From Clostridiales bacterium (GTDB taxonomy: Bacteria > Bacillota > Clostridia > Oscillospirales > Oscillospiraceae): a DNA stretch of 13,459 bases. Under the pieces are notes generated by a model. The model was given only the letters and a program-made list of their open reading frames with translations, was not told the origin of the DNA and ran no database searches. The position numbers were made by a program, and so were the translations under genes. The DNA is taken from assembly GCA_004557655.1 (NCBI GenBank), contig SFGJ01000029.1, positions 1 through 13,459 of the forward strand, written 5' to 3'. Below, piece by piece: positions 1 through 5,372 of this stretch. How positions within the stretch are numbered: position 1 is the first letter of the stretch; every line of letters begins with the position of its first letter.

Positions 1-58
1 CGGGCCTCGAATCTAATTCTTGGACAAAATCAGCAAAACCCCAGTGTTTATGCGGCAT
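1..58 (-). CDS. Possible N-terminus of a gene running off the left edge
   Basis: On the minus strand an ATG at 58-56 opens a frame that stays open to the window edge (19 codons, beginning M-P-H-K-H-W-G-F). An AGAGGA sequence at 66-61 could be its ribosome binding site, but only two bases separate it from the ATG, which is poor. A perfect TATAAT at 79-74 lies just upstream, with no good -35. I do not recognise the protein, and 19 codons are too few to judge coding. It may be a chance frame. Confidence 0.25.
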   Translation of the reverse strand, partial: MPHKHWGFADFVQELDSRP

Positions 59-84
59 AATCCTCTTTGTGTTATTATACCGCA

Positions 85-120
85 ATCATCGATGCGGCGA
101 ACGATTCCGGTTGCTTTCAT
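85..120 (-). pseudogene. Truncated start of a SpoVT/AbrB-type transcription regulator
   Basis: The minus-strand ATG at 120-118 is followed by twelve codons reading MKATGIVRRIDD. This is the characteristic first twelve residues of clostridial and bacillar SpoVT/AbrB swapped-hairpin DNA-binding proteins. A proper ribosome binding site (GGGAG at 132-128, seven bases upstream) precedes it. In the family the next residues are typically LGRVVIPKEIRR; here the frame continues CGIITQRG and stops at 15-13, so the homology ends abruptly after codon 12. What is seen is a promoter-proximal gene start joined to unrelated sequence: a deletion, insertion or recombination scar. A chance match of twelve residues with a good RBS is unlikely. 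The true extent of the remnant upstream is unknown. Confidence 0.5.
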
Positions 121-412
121 ATAAAAACTCCCTTTGCTTCTTATTTTTGTAAGAGTAGTATTTGCCGGGATCGGCATATTATGCGCACCGGTGCGACTTC
201 GACGGCAGGGACATTTCAAATAAAGGCAAACTATCGGTTTGGCGCGGGGGAAATGGTTCGGATATTCGATAAGGTAGGAACAAACGGCTTTGCCAAATTG
301 ACAGATTTGCTTATTATATCTTGAAAAAAACCATCCGTTTGATAAAGTGCAGATCATTGAGTTTTACAATAACGATACAGGAGAGCGGCACAGGGGAACT
401 GCTTCTTTTTTG
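121..412. other. Gene-free stretch, possibly containing decayed coding sequence
   Basis: No supportable gene. Minus strand: the 5' flank of the AbrB remnant. Plus strand: a short frame at 67-324 without a family signature or RBS, and another frame open from 302 to 490 that reads protein-like around 330-390 (for example FDKVQIIEFYNND) but has no start or RBS and overlaps the next gene's ATG. A 12-bp palindrome (CGCACCGGTGCG) lies at 184-195. These could be remnants of a lost gene; I do not recognise one. Confidence 0.3.
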
Positions 413-441
413 TTGACAACCTGCCGCCGGACGGTTATTGT
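413..441 (+). promoter_or_regulatory. Sigma-A type promoter for the hydrolase/acetyltransferase pair
   Basis: A perfect -35 TTGACA at 413-418 is followed after 17 bases by TATTGT at 436-441 (four of six matches to the -10 consensus). Transcription would start about 448, leaving a roughly 40-base leader before the ATG at 487. Confidence 0.65.
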
Positions 442-486
442 ATTAGAAGTATTAGCAGCACAGCTTCGGAAATTGGAGAAAATAAA

Positions 487-1146
487 ATGAAACATCTGGT
501 AATTTATGTCCACGGCAAGGGCGGCAGTGCAGCCGAGGCCGAACACTATAAGACCCTTTTTCCCCACAGCCAGGTGGTGGGCTTTGATTATCACGCACAG
601 ACCCCCTGGGAGGCTCGGGAGGAGTTTCCCGCCTTCGTGGGAGAGCGGAAAAAGGGCTATGACGCCGTGACTCTCCTTGCAAACAGCATCGGCGCTTTCT
701 TTTCCATGAACGCCTTAAATGAAAAACTGGTGGATAACGCCCTGCTCATTTCCCCGGTGGTGGACATGGAGCAACTCATCACCAATATGATGCGCTGGTC
801 GGAGGTCACGGAGGCGGAGCTGGAGGAGCGCCGTGAGATCCCCACGGACTTCGGTGAGACCTTGTCCTGGGACTACCTGTGCTATGTGCGCCGCCACCCC
901 ATACGCTGGAGCGTCCCTACCTGCATCCTGTACGGTCAGCGGGATGGGCTGACGCCGTATGAAACCATATCCGCCTTTGCCAAAGGGATTCACGCACCTC
1001 TGACGGTGATGGAGGGTGGCGAGCACTGGTTCCACACCTCGGAGCAGATGGCGTTCCTGGATCGCTGGGTCGTGGAGTCTATGGCCTGTCTGTCTGGGGG
1101 AGAGACACAGACGGCGGCCACCGCGACGCTGCCGGGTTTACTGTAA
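487..1146 (+). CDS. Alpha/beta hydrolase
   Basis: A 219-residue cytoplasmic alpha/beta-hydrolase-fold protein. It starts with the first beta strand and oxyanion-hole motif (VIYVHGKGG, residues 5-13). The nucleophile elbow is ANSIG at 65-69 with Ser67, so the first Gly of the usual G-x-S-x-G is Ala. The likely acid is Asp153 in YGQRDGLTP, and the catalytic His is His180 in GGEHWFH. These fall in the canonical order and spacing. A helical cap lies around residues 93-138. The last 20 residues are a low-complexity Ala/Thr tail. The start is fixed by GGAGAA at 475-480. No signal peptide. The substrate cannot be read from sequence; small esterases and lysophospholipase-like hydrolases share this plan. 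It is cotranscribed with the GNAT gene 18 bases downstream. Confidence 0.85.
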   Translation: MKHLVIYVHGKGGSAAEAEHYKTLFPHSQVVGFDYHAQTPWEAREEFPAFVGERKKGYDAVTLLANSIGAFFSMNALNEKLVDNALLISPVVDMEQLITNMMRWSEVTEAELEERREIPTDFGETLSWDYLCYVRRHPIRWSVPTCILYGQRDGLTPYETISAFAKGIHAPLTVMEGGEHWFHTSEQMAFLDRWVVESMACLSGGETQTAATATLPGLL

Positions 1147-1164
1147 CAGGGAGGATAATCAGAA

Positions 1165-1680
1165 ATGAACTGCACCATCAGACCCTGGAGAATGTCCGAT
1201 GCCATGGATCTGGCGGCGGCCTTGTCGGATCCGGCGATTTTGAACAACCTCCGGGACGGCCTGCCCTATCCTTACACGGAAAAGGATGCGGAGGACTATA
1301 TCACCGCCATGCTCTGCGCCGACAAGAGTGCCGTCTTTGCCTATGCCATCTGCCTGGAGGATCGGGCGGTAGGCAGCATCGGTGCCTTTCGCCAAAGTAA
1401 TATCCATTTCCGCACGGCAGAGCTGGGGTACTATCTGGCCCGGGAGTATTGGGGCCGTGGTATCGTGACGGAGGCTGTCCGACAGCTCTGCGAAAGAGTA
1501 TTTGCGCAAACGGATATCCTGCGCATCTATGCGGAGCCGTTTTCCGACAATGTTGGCTCCCGCCGGGTGCTGGAGAAGGCGGGCTTTCAGCTGGAGGGAA
1601 TCCTCTGCAGAAACGCCTGCAAGAACGGCCGGGTGCTGGATATGGCCCTGTACGCTCTGACCCGCCGGCCGGAGGAATGA
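1165..1680 (+). CDS. GNAT family N-acetyltransferase (RimJ/RimL-like)
   Basis: A 171-residue acetyl-CoA-dependent N-acetyltransferase of the Acetyltransf_3 type. Family hallmarks are visible: an N-terminal IRPWRMSDAMDLA segment, the strand ELGYYLA at 86-92, the acetyl-CoA pyrophosphate loop REYWGRGIVTEA at 93-104 (the Q/R-x-x-G-x-G/A motif), and the C-terminal motif B with Asn129 and SRRVLEKAGF at 132-141. Length is normal for the family. The start is supported by AGGGAGGA at 1148-1155. Relatives acetylate ribosomal-protein N-termini, amino acids, spermidine or antibiotics; the substrate here is not predictable. It is second in an operon with the alpha/beta hydrolase and ends at a strong terminator. 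Confidence 0.88.
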   Translation: MNCTIRPWRMSDAMDLAAALSDPAILNNLRDGLPYPYTEKDAEDYITAMLCADKSAVFAYAICLEDRAVGSIGAFRQSNIHFRTAELGYYLAREYWGRGIVTEAVRQLCERVFAQTDILRIYAEPFSDNVGSRRVLEKAGFQLEGILCRNACKNGRVLDMALYALTRRPEE

Positions 1681-1691
1681 TTTGACCGCGC

Positions 1692-1736
1692 AAAAACAGC
1701 GCACATCGGGCTTGCTGCCCGATGTGCGCTGTTTTT
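1692..1736. terminator. Bidirectional intrinsic terminator between convergent operons
   Basis: Arms at 1692-1711 and 1717-1736 pair perfectly over 20 bp with a 5-base loop (TTGCT). Each arm ends in a run of five A or T, so the hairpin gives a U-tract on either strand. It lies 11 bases after the acetyltransferase stop and abuts the stop codon of cysE on the other strand, so it serves both operons. Confidence 0.93.
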
Positions 1737-1737
1737 A

Positions 1738-2610
1738 TTATTCGTTTCGGCGGCTCTTGAACACCGTCTCCGGGGCGTGGATCACAACCTGGGTATCCTC
1801 CCGCACGGAGTCCGTGAGGAAGGCGTTGCCGCCCACCACGCTGCCCCGGCCGATGACGGTCTCGCCTCCCAGAATGGAGGCGCCGGAGTAGATGGTCACA
1901 TCATCCTCCACCGTGGGATGACGCTTGCCGGCCCGGGAGCGGTGCCCATCCCTTGTGGACAGGGCGCCCAGGGTCACCCCCTGGTACAGTTTCACCCGGT
2001 CACCGATGACGGTGGTTTCGCCCACCACGATGCCGGTGCCGTGGTCGATGAAGAAATAGTCGCCGATCTGCGCTCCGGGATGGATGTCTATGCCCGTGTG
2101 GCTGTGGGCATACTCGGACATCATCCGGGGCAGGATGGGGATCTGCAGATGATACAGCTCATGGGCCACCCGGTACACCAGAATGGCAAACAGGCCGGGG
2201 TAGGAGAACAGGATCTCCTCCCGGGAAGCGGCAGCGGGGTCGCCGTCAAAGGTGGCCTCCAGATCCATCTGCACCTTCTGCGCGATTTGGGGCAGCTTTG
2301 CTACCATTTCCGCGGCCAGATCCGCGGCACGATCCTCCTGACCCTCCGGCAGAGTCAGAGCGATCTGACGGAAAAGCTGCTTCTCAATGCGCTCCAGAAG
2401 CAGTGCGGCGTAGTCCTCCGGGGCCAGGCTCATGAGAGCCGCTTCCCCGTAATAGGCAGGGAAAATGAGACGGCGGATGTCCTTAATGAGCAGGATTACC
2501 GCCTGCCGGTCGGGCAGCCGCAGCTTCTTGCCATAGAGAGGCACAGAGCCTGTGGTATAGGTTTGTGCCATGGCCTTGGCTGCGGCGCAAATATGGTTTT
2601 CAGTCATCAT
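1738..2610 (-). CDS. cysE: Serine O-acetyltransferase
   Basis: Catalyses acetyl-CoA + L-serine to O-acetylserine, the first committed step of cysteine synthesis. The 290-residue protein has a helical N-terminal half (about 1-160) and a C-terminal left-handed beta-helix of hexapeptide repeats (about 170-280). The catalytic segment is clear: HTGIDIHPGAQIG at 171-183 with Asp175 and His177, then IDHGTGIVVGET with the Asp189-His190 pair. The spacing matches the Asp/His pair of Escherichia coli CysE. The long N-terminus is closer to CysE than to the short EpsC form. Two ATGs occur in tandem (2610 and 2607). AGGAG sits 6 bases before the first, which I chose. The gene begins 3 bases after the cysK stop, and its RBS lies across that stop, so translation is probably coupled. 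Confidence 0.95.
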   Translation of the reverse strand: MMTENHICAAAKAMAQTYTTGSVPLYGKKLRLPDRQAVILLIKDIRRLIFPAYYGEAALMSLAPEDYAALLLERIEKQLFRQIALTLPEGQEDRAADLAAEMVAKLPQIAQKVQMDLEATFDGDPAAASREEILFSYPGLFAILVYRVAHELYHLQIPILPRMMSEYAHSHTGIDIHPGAQIGDYFFIDHGTGIVVGETTVIGDRVKLYQGVTLGALSTRDGHRSRAGKRHPTVEDDVTIYSGASILGGETVIGRGSVVGGNAFLTDSVREDTQVVIHAPETVFKSRRNE

Positions 2611-2613
2611 AGC

Positions 2614-3543
2614 TCACTCCTGAAATAAGGGGGTGGAAAGATAGCGGTCGCCGGTGTCGGGCAGCAGGACCACGATGGTCTTACCGGCATTTTCCGGACG
2701 GCGGGCCAGTTCACCCGCGGCGTGCAGGGCGGCACCGGAGCTGATGCCGACCAGTATGCCCTCGGTGCCGGCCAACAGCCGGGTGGCGGCGTAGGCGTCC
2801 TTTTCCCACACGGGGATCACTTCGTCCACAACGCCCCGGTCAAAGTTTTCCGGCACAAAGTTCGCGCCGATGCCCTGCAGGCCGTGTCCGCCGGCTGTAC
2901 CGCCGGAGAGCAGGGGGGAGGCGGCGGGCTCCACTGCCACGATCTTCACAGCGGGGTTCTTCTCCTTGAGATAGCGCCCCACGCCGCTGACGGTGCCGCC
3001 GGTGCCTACACCGGCCACAAAGATGTCCACCTGCCCGTCGGTATCGTGCCAGATCTCCGGGCCTGTGGAGCGGTAATGGGCGGAGGGATTGGCGGGATTA
3101 TTGAACTGACCTGCCAGGAAGCTGTTGGGAGTCTGGGCGGCCAGCTCTTCGGCCCGCTTCACAGCGCCGTTCATGCCCTCCTTGGCGGGTGTCAGCACAA
3201 GCTCAGCGCCGTATGCCGCCAGAAGCTGCCGGCGCTCCACGCTCATGGACTCCGGCATGGTGAGAACGACTTTATAGCCCCGGGCGATGCCCATGGCAGC
3301 CAGGCCGATGCCCGTGTTGCCGGAGGTGGGTTCCACAATGGTGCCACCGGGCAGAAGCTTGCCCTCCTTTTCGGCGGTCTCGATCATCTGCAGGGCCACA
3401 CGGTCCTTCACGGAGCCGGCGGGGTTAAAGTATTCCAGCTTCACAAGGACTGTGGCAGGCAGAGCCAGCTTCCGCGCATAGCGCATGGGCTGCAGCAAAG
3501 GGGTGTGACCTACGAGCTGAGAGACGGAGCGATAGATGTTCAT
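2614..3543 (-). CDS. cysK: O-acetylserine sulfhydrylase (cysteine synthase A)
   Basis: A PLP enzyme joining O-acetylserine and sulfide to L-cysteine. The 309-residue length is standard. PLP-binding Lys46 lies in NPAGSVKDR (40-48). The substrate loop is PTSGNTG at 71-77, the phosphate-binding loop GTGGT at 179-183, and the C-terminal GISSGAAL segment contributes the pyridine-ring serine. A longer frame extends upstream to 3639, but that part crosses the attenuator hairpin. The start at 3543 has AAGGAAGG a few bases upstream and begins with the family-typical sequence (MNIYRSVSQLVGHTPLL). It is first of the cysK-cysE pair and is preceded by a cysteine-rich leader peptide and an intrinsic terminator. 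A cystathionine beta-synthase-like role is less likely because there is no extra regulatory domain and cysE is linked. Confidence 0.95.
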   Translation of the reverse strand: MNIYRSVSQLVGHTPLLQPMRYARKLALPATVLVKLEYFNPAGSVKDRVALQMIETAEKEGKLLPGGTIVEPTSGNTGIGLAAMGIARGYKVVLTMPESMSVERRQLLAAYGAELVLTPAKEGMNGAVKRAEELAAQTPNSFLAGQFNNPANPSAHYRSTGPEIWHDTDGQVDIFVAGVGTGGTVSGVGRYLKEKNPAVKIVAVEPAASPLLSGGTAGGHGLQGIGANFVPENFDRGVVDEVIPVWEKDAYAATRLLAGTEGILVGISSGAALHAAGELARRPENAGKTIVVLLPDTGDRYLSTPLFQE

Positions 3544-3586
3544 AATAACCTTCCTTTCTGTGTGGTGACAGAGGATGACGAATCCG

Positions 3587-3623
3587 AAAATAAAAAGCAG
3601 AGGGTGCGTCATGCACCCTCTGC
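3587..3623 (-). terminator. Intrinsic terminator in the cysK leader (attenuator)
   Basis: On the minus strand an 11-bp perfect stem (arms 3623-3613 and 3607-3597, GCAGAGGGTGC with its complement) and a 5-base loop ATGAC are followed by TTTTTATTTT at 3596-3587. It lies between the operon promoter and cysK, 25 bases after the stop of the cysteine-rich leader peptide and 43 bases before the cysK ATG. No gene needs ending here other than the leader, so it is best read as a regulated, premature terminator. Confidence 0.85.
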
Positions 3624-3665
3624 CTAAGCGTTGATACAATACCCGGAGTTATGCCACCGGGGTGC
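3597..3665 (-). promoter_or_regulatory. Candidate alternative RNA pairings of the cys attenuator
   Basis: Between the leader peptide and the terminator I can see two competing options besides the terminator. GCACCC at 3665-3660 (leader codons 30-32) can pair with GGGTGC in the 5' arm of the terminator and would act as antiterminator. CCGGGGT-type sequence at 3663-3657 can pair with 3646-3641 (ACCCGG on the plus strand) across the leader stop codon. A ribosome paused at the three Cys codons (3705-3697) would leave 3665-3660 free, and one at the stop codon would cover it. The pairings are only 6-7 bp, so this is a model, not proof. Confidence 0.35.
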
Positions 3666-3753
3666 CAGCAGAACATACATGACAAAAATGCGCATGACAA
3701 CAACAGACCATACAGATGGCCCGGCTGCAGTTGTTCATGGCAATACGGTTCAT
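3649..3753 (-). CDS. Cysteine-rich leader peptide of the cysK-cysE operon
   Basis: A 34-codon frame, ATG at 3753-3751 and TAA at 3651-3649, preceded by AGGAG seven bases upstream. Seven of 34 residues are Cys (positions 9, 14, 17, 18, 19, 24, 27), with three consecutive TGT codons at 17-19. The core reads CMVCCCHAHFCHVC. Position is diagnostic: it starts about 24 bases after the predicted transcription start and is followed by an intrinsic terminator and then the cysteine genes. By analogy with amino-acid leader peptides (trp, his, ilv) and the Cys-rich leader peptides known upstream of sulfur genes in actinobacteria, ribosome stalling on Cys codons would report Cys-tRNA shortage. An alternative is a small Cys/His metal- or redox-binding peptide. 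The peptide is inferred from sequence only. Confidence 0.72.
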   Translation of the reverse strand: MNRIAMNNCSRAICMVCCCHAHFCHVCSAGTPVA

Positions 3754-3783
3754 GTAAGCTCTCCTGTTTTCTTATGATGCTCC

Positions 3784-3812
3784 AGTATACGGGAATCCAC
3801 GGCAAAAAGCAA
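3784..3812 (-). promoter_or_regulatory. Promoter of the cys leader-cysK-cysE operon
   Basis: Minus strand: TTGCTT (3812-3807), 17-base spacer, TATACT (3789-3784). The -10 matches five of six consensus bases, the -35 three of six. Transcription would begin near 3777, 24 bases before the leader peptide ATG, which fits the attenuator reading. Confidence 0.6.
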
Positions 3813-3835
3813 CTGGCAAACTATACAAATTATTT

Positions 3836-3852
3836 CCTACCGACACGGTAGG
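3836..3852 (-). terminator. Weak hairpin after the solute-binding protein gene
   Basis: Immediately after the stop of the lipoprotein gene the minus strand holds CCTACCG, loop TGT, CGGTAGG, then AAATAATTT. The 7-bp stem is perfect but there is no proper U-tract, so it may end the upstream transcript only partly and let some transcripts read into the cys leader. Confidence 0.3.
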
Positions 3853-4608
3853 CTATTTGGTGTATTTGGCAAGGATCCTGTCGTAGACACCGCTGGCGCG
3901 GATATGCTCCAGACCCCGGTCAAACAGTTCCAGAAACGGCCGGTTCTTTCCGTCGCACACCGCAGCGCAATAGCCCACGGCCTCACTCTCGCTGCCGTCC
4001 ACGATCTCCAGGGCGACCCCGTTTTCAATGCTGCGCCGCAGCACCGGTGTGTCCGCAAAGCAGGCCGCTGCGTGCCCCTTTAATACAGACTCATACATGG
4101 AGGGGGAGTCGTTAAAGGTGGCGATGGAGAAACCGTGCCGATCCTTTATGCTCTGGGCATAGGCGGCTCCTACTGTGCCGGAAACCACCGCCACAGCGTT
4201 TCCCGCCAGTTCGTCCGGAGTGATGGCGTCGCTCCCCGAGACCATGGCCATGCTCTGGGTTATGCCGTCATAGAAGCTATGGGAAAAGTACCATCCGCCG
4301 TCTATACGGTTCTGGGTGACGGTCATGCTGCCCATCAGCACATCTGCCTGATGCGAGGTGAAGGCACTCACGGCGGCGCGCCAGTCCGAGGCCCGCAGTT
4401 CGTATTGAAAGCCCTGATCCTCGGCAATGGCCTCCAGAATATCCACGGCTATGCCTGCCATCTTACCGTCATCGCCCTCATAGAGGAAGGGACTGAGATC
4501 CCGATCCACGGCGATGACCCATGTATTTTCCGGGTGGTTCTGTCCGCAGCCCACCAGCAGGAGACCTGCCATCGCCGCGCACAGGATAAACGCAATAGCC
4601 TTTTTCAT
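3853..4608 (-). CDS. Amino-acid ABC transporter substrate-binding lipoprotein
   Basis: A 251-residue periplasmic-binding-protein-like lipoprotein (SBP family 3, polar amino acids), anchored outside the membrane. Lys2-Lys3 and a hydrophobic stretch lead to a lipobox LVGC with lipidated Cys21. The mature part follows the family pattern: strand WVIAVDRDLSPF at 30-41, GIAVDIL at 52-58, and TVTQNRID with Arg101, the residue that in this family holds the ligand's alpha-carboxylate. GAGGGA upstream supports the start at 4608. It is cotranscribed with the PAP2 gene (17-base gap). No permease or ATPase is in the window, so it is an orphan here. Its place directly before the cysteine operon suggests cystine or a related amino acid as ligand, but nothing in the sequence proves that. 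Some family members are sensors rather than transport partners. Confidence 0.85.
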   Translation of the reverse strand: MKKAIAFILCAAMAGLLLVGCGQNHPENTWVIAVDRDLSPFLYEGDDGKMAGIAVDILEAIAEDQGFQYELRASDWRAAVSAFTSHQADVLMGSMTVTQNRIDGGWYFSHSFYDGITQSMAMVSGSDAITPDELAGNAVAVVSGTVGAAYAQSIKDRHGFSIATFNDSPSMYESVLKGHAAACFADTPVLRRSIENGVALEIVDGSESEAVGYCAAVCDGKNRPFLELFDRGLEHIRASGVYDRILAKYTK

Positions 4609-4625
4609 AAAACATCCCTCGGTTC

Positions 4626-5282
4626 TTATGCCTGGATTTTCTTCCGATTCTGTGCCCGGTCATAGATAAATCGGGATAGCAACAGGCCAATCTCAGCCAC
4701 AGCAATGCCGGCAAAAATATCCACAAGCAAATGCTGCTTTACCAGCACTGTGGAGGCGCACACCAGCAGAGTGAACAGGAAATTTATCCATTTGTACCAC
4801 TTGGGGATCCACTCGATCTTTACCAGAAACCGCCAGCACAGCCAGGAATCCAGACAGTGGATGGACGGAAACAGAGTCACAGGGGTGTCTGCCGCGTAAA
4901 TGAAGCGAGTCAGCTCTGCCAGAATGCCGGTTCCGGTAATTTCCGGACGGACAAGGGTGGTGGGCAGCACCAGGAAGATCAAAAAGCTCAGGGCTTTAGC
5001 AATCATATCAGCGGTAATGCACCGCTTGCAATGCTCCCGGCTTTCCCGGGCGGCCAGAATATAGTTCAGGCCCCAGGAGAAGTAAGCGCCCCAGTAGATG
5101 AGAATGAAGAAGGGGACAAAGGGGAGCCTGTCATCCAGCGGAATGGACAGATCATAGTGGTATCGGCCTTCGGTAAGAACCTTGGCCAAAAAATAGAGGG
5201 AAAGCTGCCACGCCAAAGCCCCCAACAGCCACGGGACAGAGTACCGGGGGACCAACTGCCCCAGCCGCAGATTTTTTTTCAT
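4626..5282 (-). CDS. PAP2-superfamily membrane phosphatase/phosphotransferase
   Basis: A 218-residue integral membrane protein with about six hydrophobic segments (roughly 17-36, 55-77, 95-112, 134-153, 164-181, 185-205). PAP2 signatures: Arg112-Pro113 as the end of the first motif, FPSIH at 138-142 (His142; the PS-x-H form typical of the PAP2_3/Aur1-like branch rather than PSGH), and KQHLLVDIFAG at 182-192 with the catalytic His184 and Asp188. Such enzymes remove or transfer phosphate on lipid phosphates such as phosphatidic acid or undecaprenyl pyrophosphate. A TTG start at 5297 is possible in frame, but GGGAGG lies just after it and 7 bases before the ATG at 5282, so I place the start at 5282. 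It has its own promoter. Confidence 0.82.
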   Translation of the reverse strand: MKKNLRLGQLVPRYSVPWLLGALAWQLSLYFLAKVLTEGRYHYDLSIPLDDRLPFVPFFILIYWGAYFSWGLNYILAARESREHCKRCITADMIAKALSFLIFLVLPTTLVRPEITGTGILAELTRFIYAADTPVTLFPSIHCLDSWLCWRFLVKIEWIPKWYKWINFLFTLLVCASTVLVKQHLLVDIFAGIAVAEIGLLLSRFIYDRAQNRKKIQA

Positions 5283-5310
5283 AGTGTAACCTCCCAATAT
5301 GTGCCCCTAT

Positions 5311-5339
5311 ACTATACACGATTTGGCTGCGTTGTGCAA
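5311..5339 (-). promoter_or_regulatory. Promoter for the PAP2-lipoprotein operon
   Basis: Minus strand: TTGCAC (5339-5334), 17 bases, TATAGT (5316-5311). Five of six -10 positions match, four of six -35. Start of transcription would be near 5304, about 22 bases before the ATG. Confidence 0.65.
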
Positions 5340-5348
5340 CCTTATTTG

Positions 5349-5366
5349 GCGGCAAGCCTATGCCGC
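5349..5366 (-). terminator. Small hairpin downstream of the sensor kinase
   Basis: GCGGCA and TGCCGC form a 6-bp stem around a 6-base loop seven bases after the kinase stop. It is not followed by a U-run on the minus strand, so it is at best a weak or 3'-end-stabilising hairpin. The kinase operon may partly read through into the PAP2 gene. Confidence 0.25.
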
Positions 5367-5372
5367 GCATCC

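Noticed and set aside
74..79. Perfect TATAAT on the minus strand as a firm promoter
   Set aside because: No acceptable -35 at 16-18 bases, and it would leave only about nine bases before the ATG at 58.
1777..2628. 283-codon plus-strand ORF
   Set aside because: Antisense to cysE, which has complete catalytic and hexapeptide motifs.
2722..3627. 301-codon plus-strand ORF
   Set aside because: Antisense to cysK; Gly/His/Gln-rich composition typical of a reverse-strand artefact.
3544..3639. N-terminal extension of cysK to 3639
   Set aside because: It would translate through the attenuator terminator; the start at 3543 has its own RBS and the family-typical N-terminus.
3597..3777. T-box or SAM (S-box) riboswitch upstream of cysK
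   Set aside because: The leader of about 235 bases is mostly occupied by the Cys-rich ORF. I find no T-box core (AGGGTGG-ACCGCG type) and no S-box set of stems before the terminator.
3651..3851. Plus-strand Cys-containing ORF of 66 codons
   Set aside because: It is the antisense shadow of the leader peptide and promoter, with no RBS. The minus-strand frame has RBS, promoter, terminator and context.
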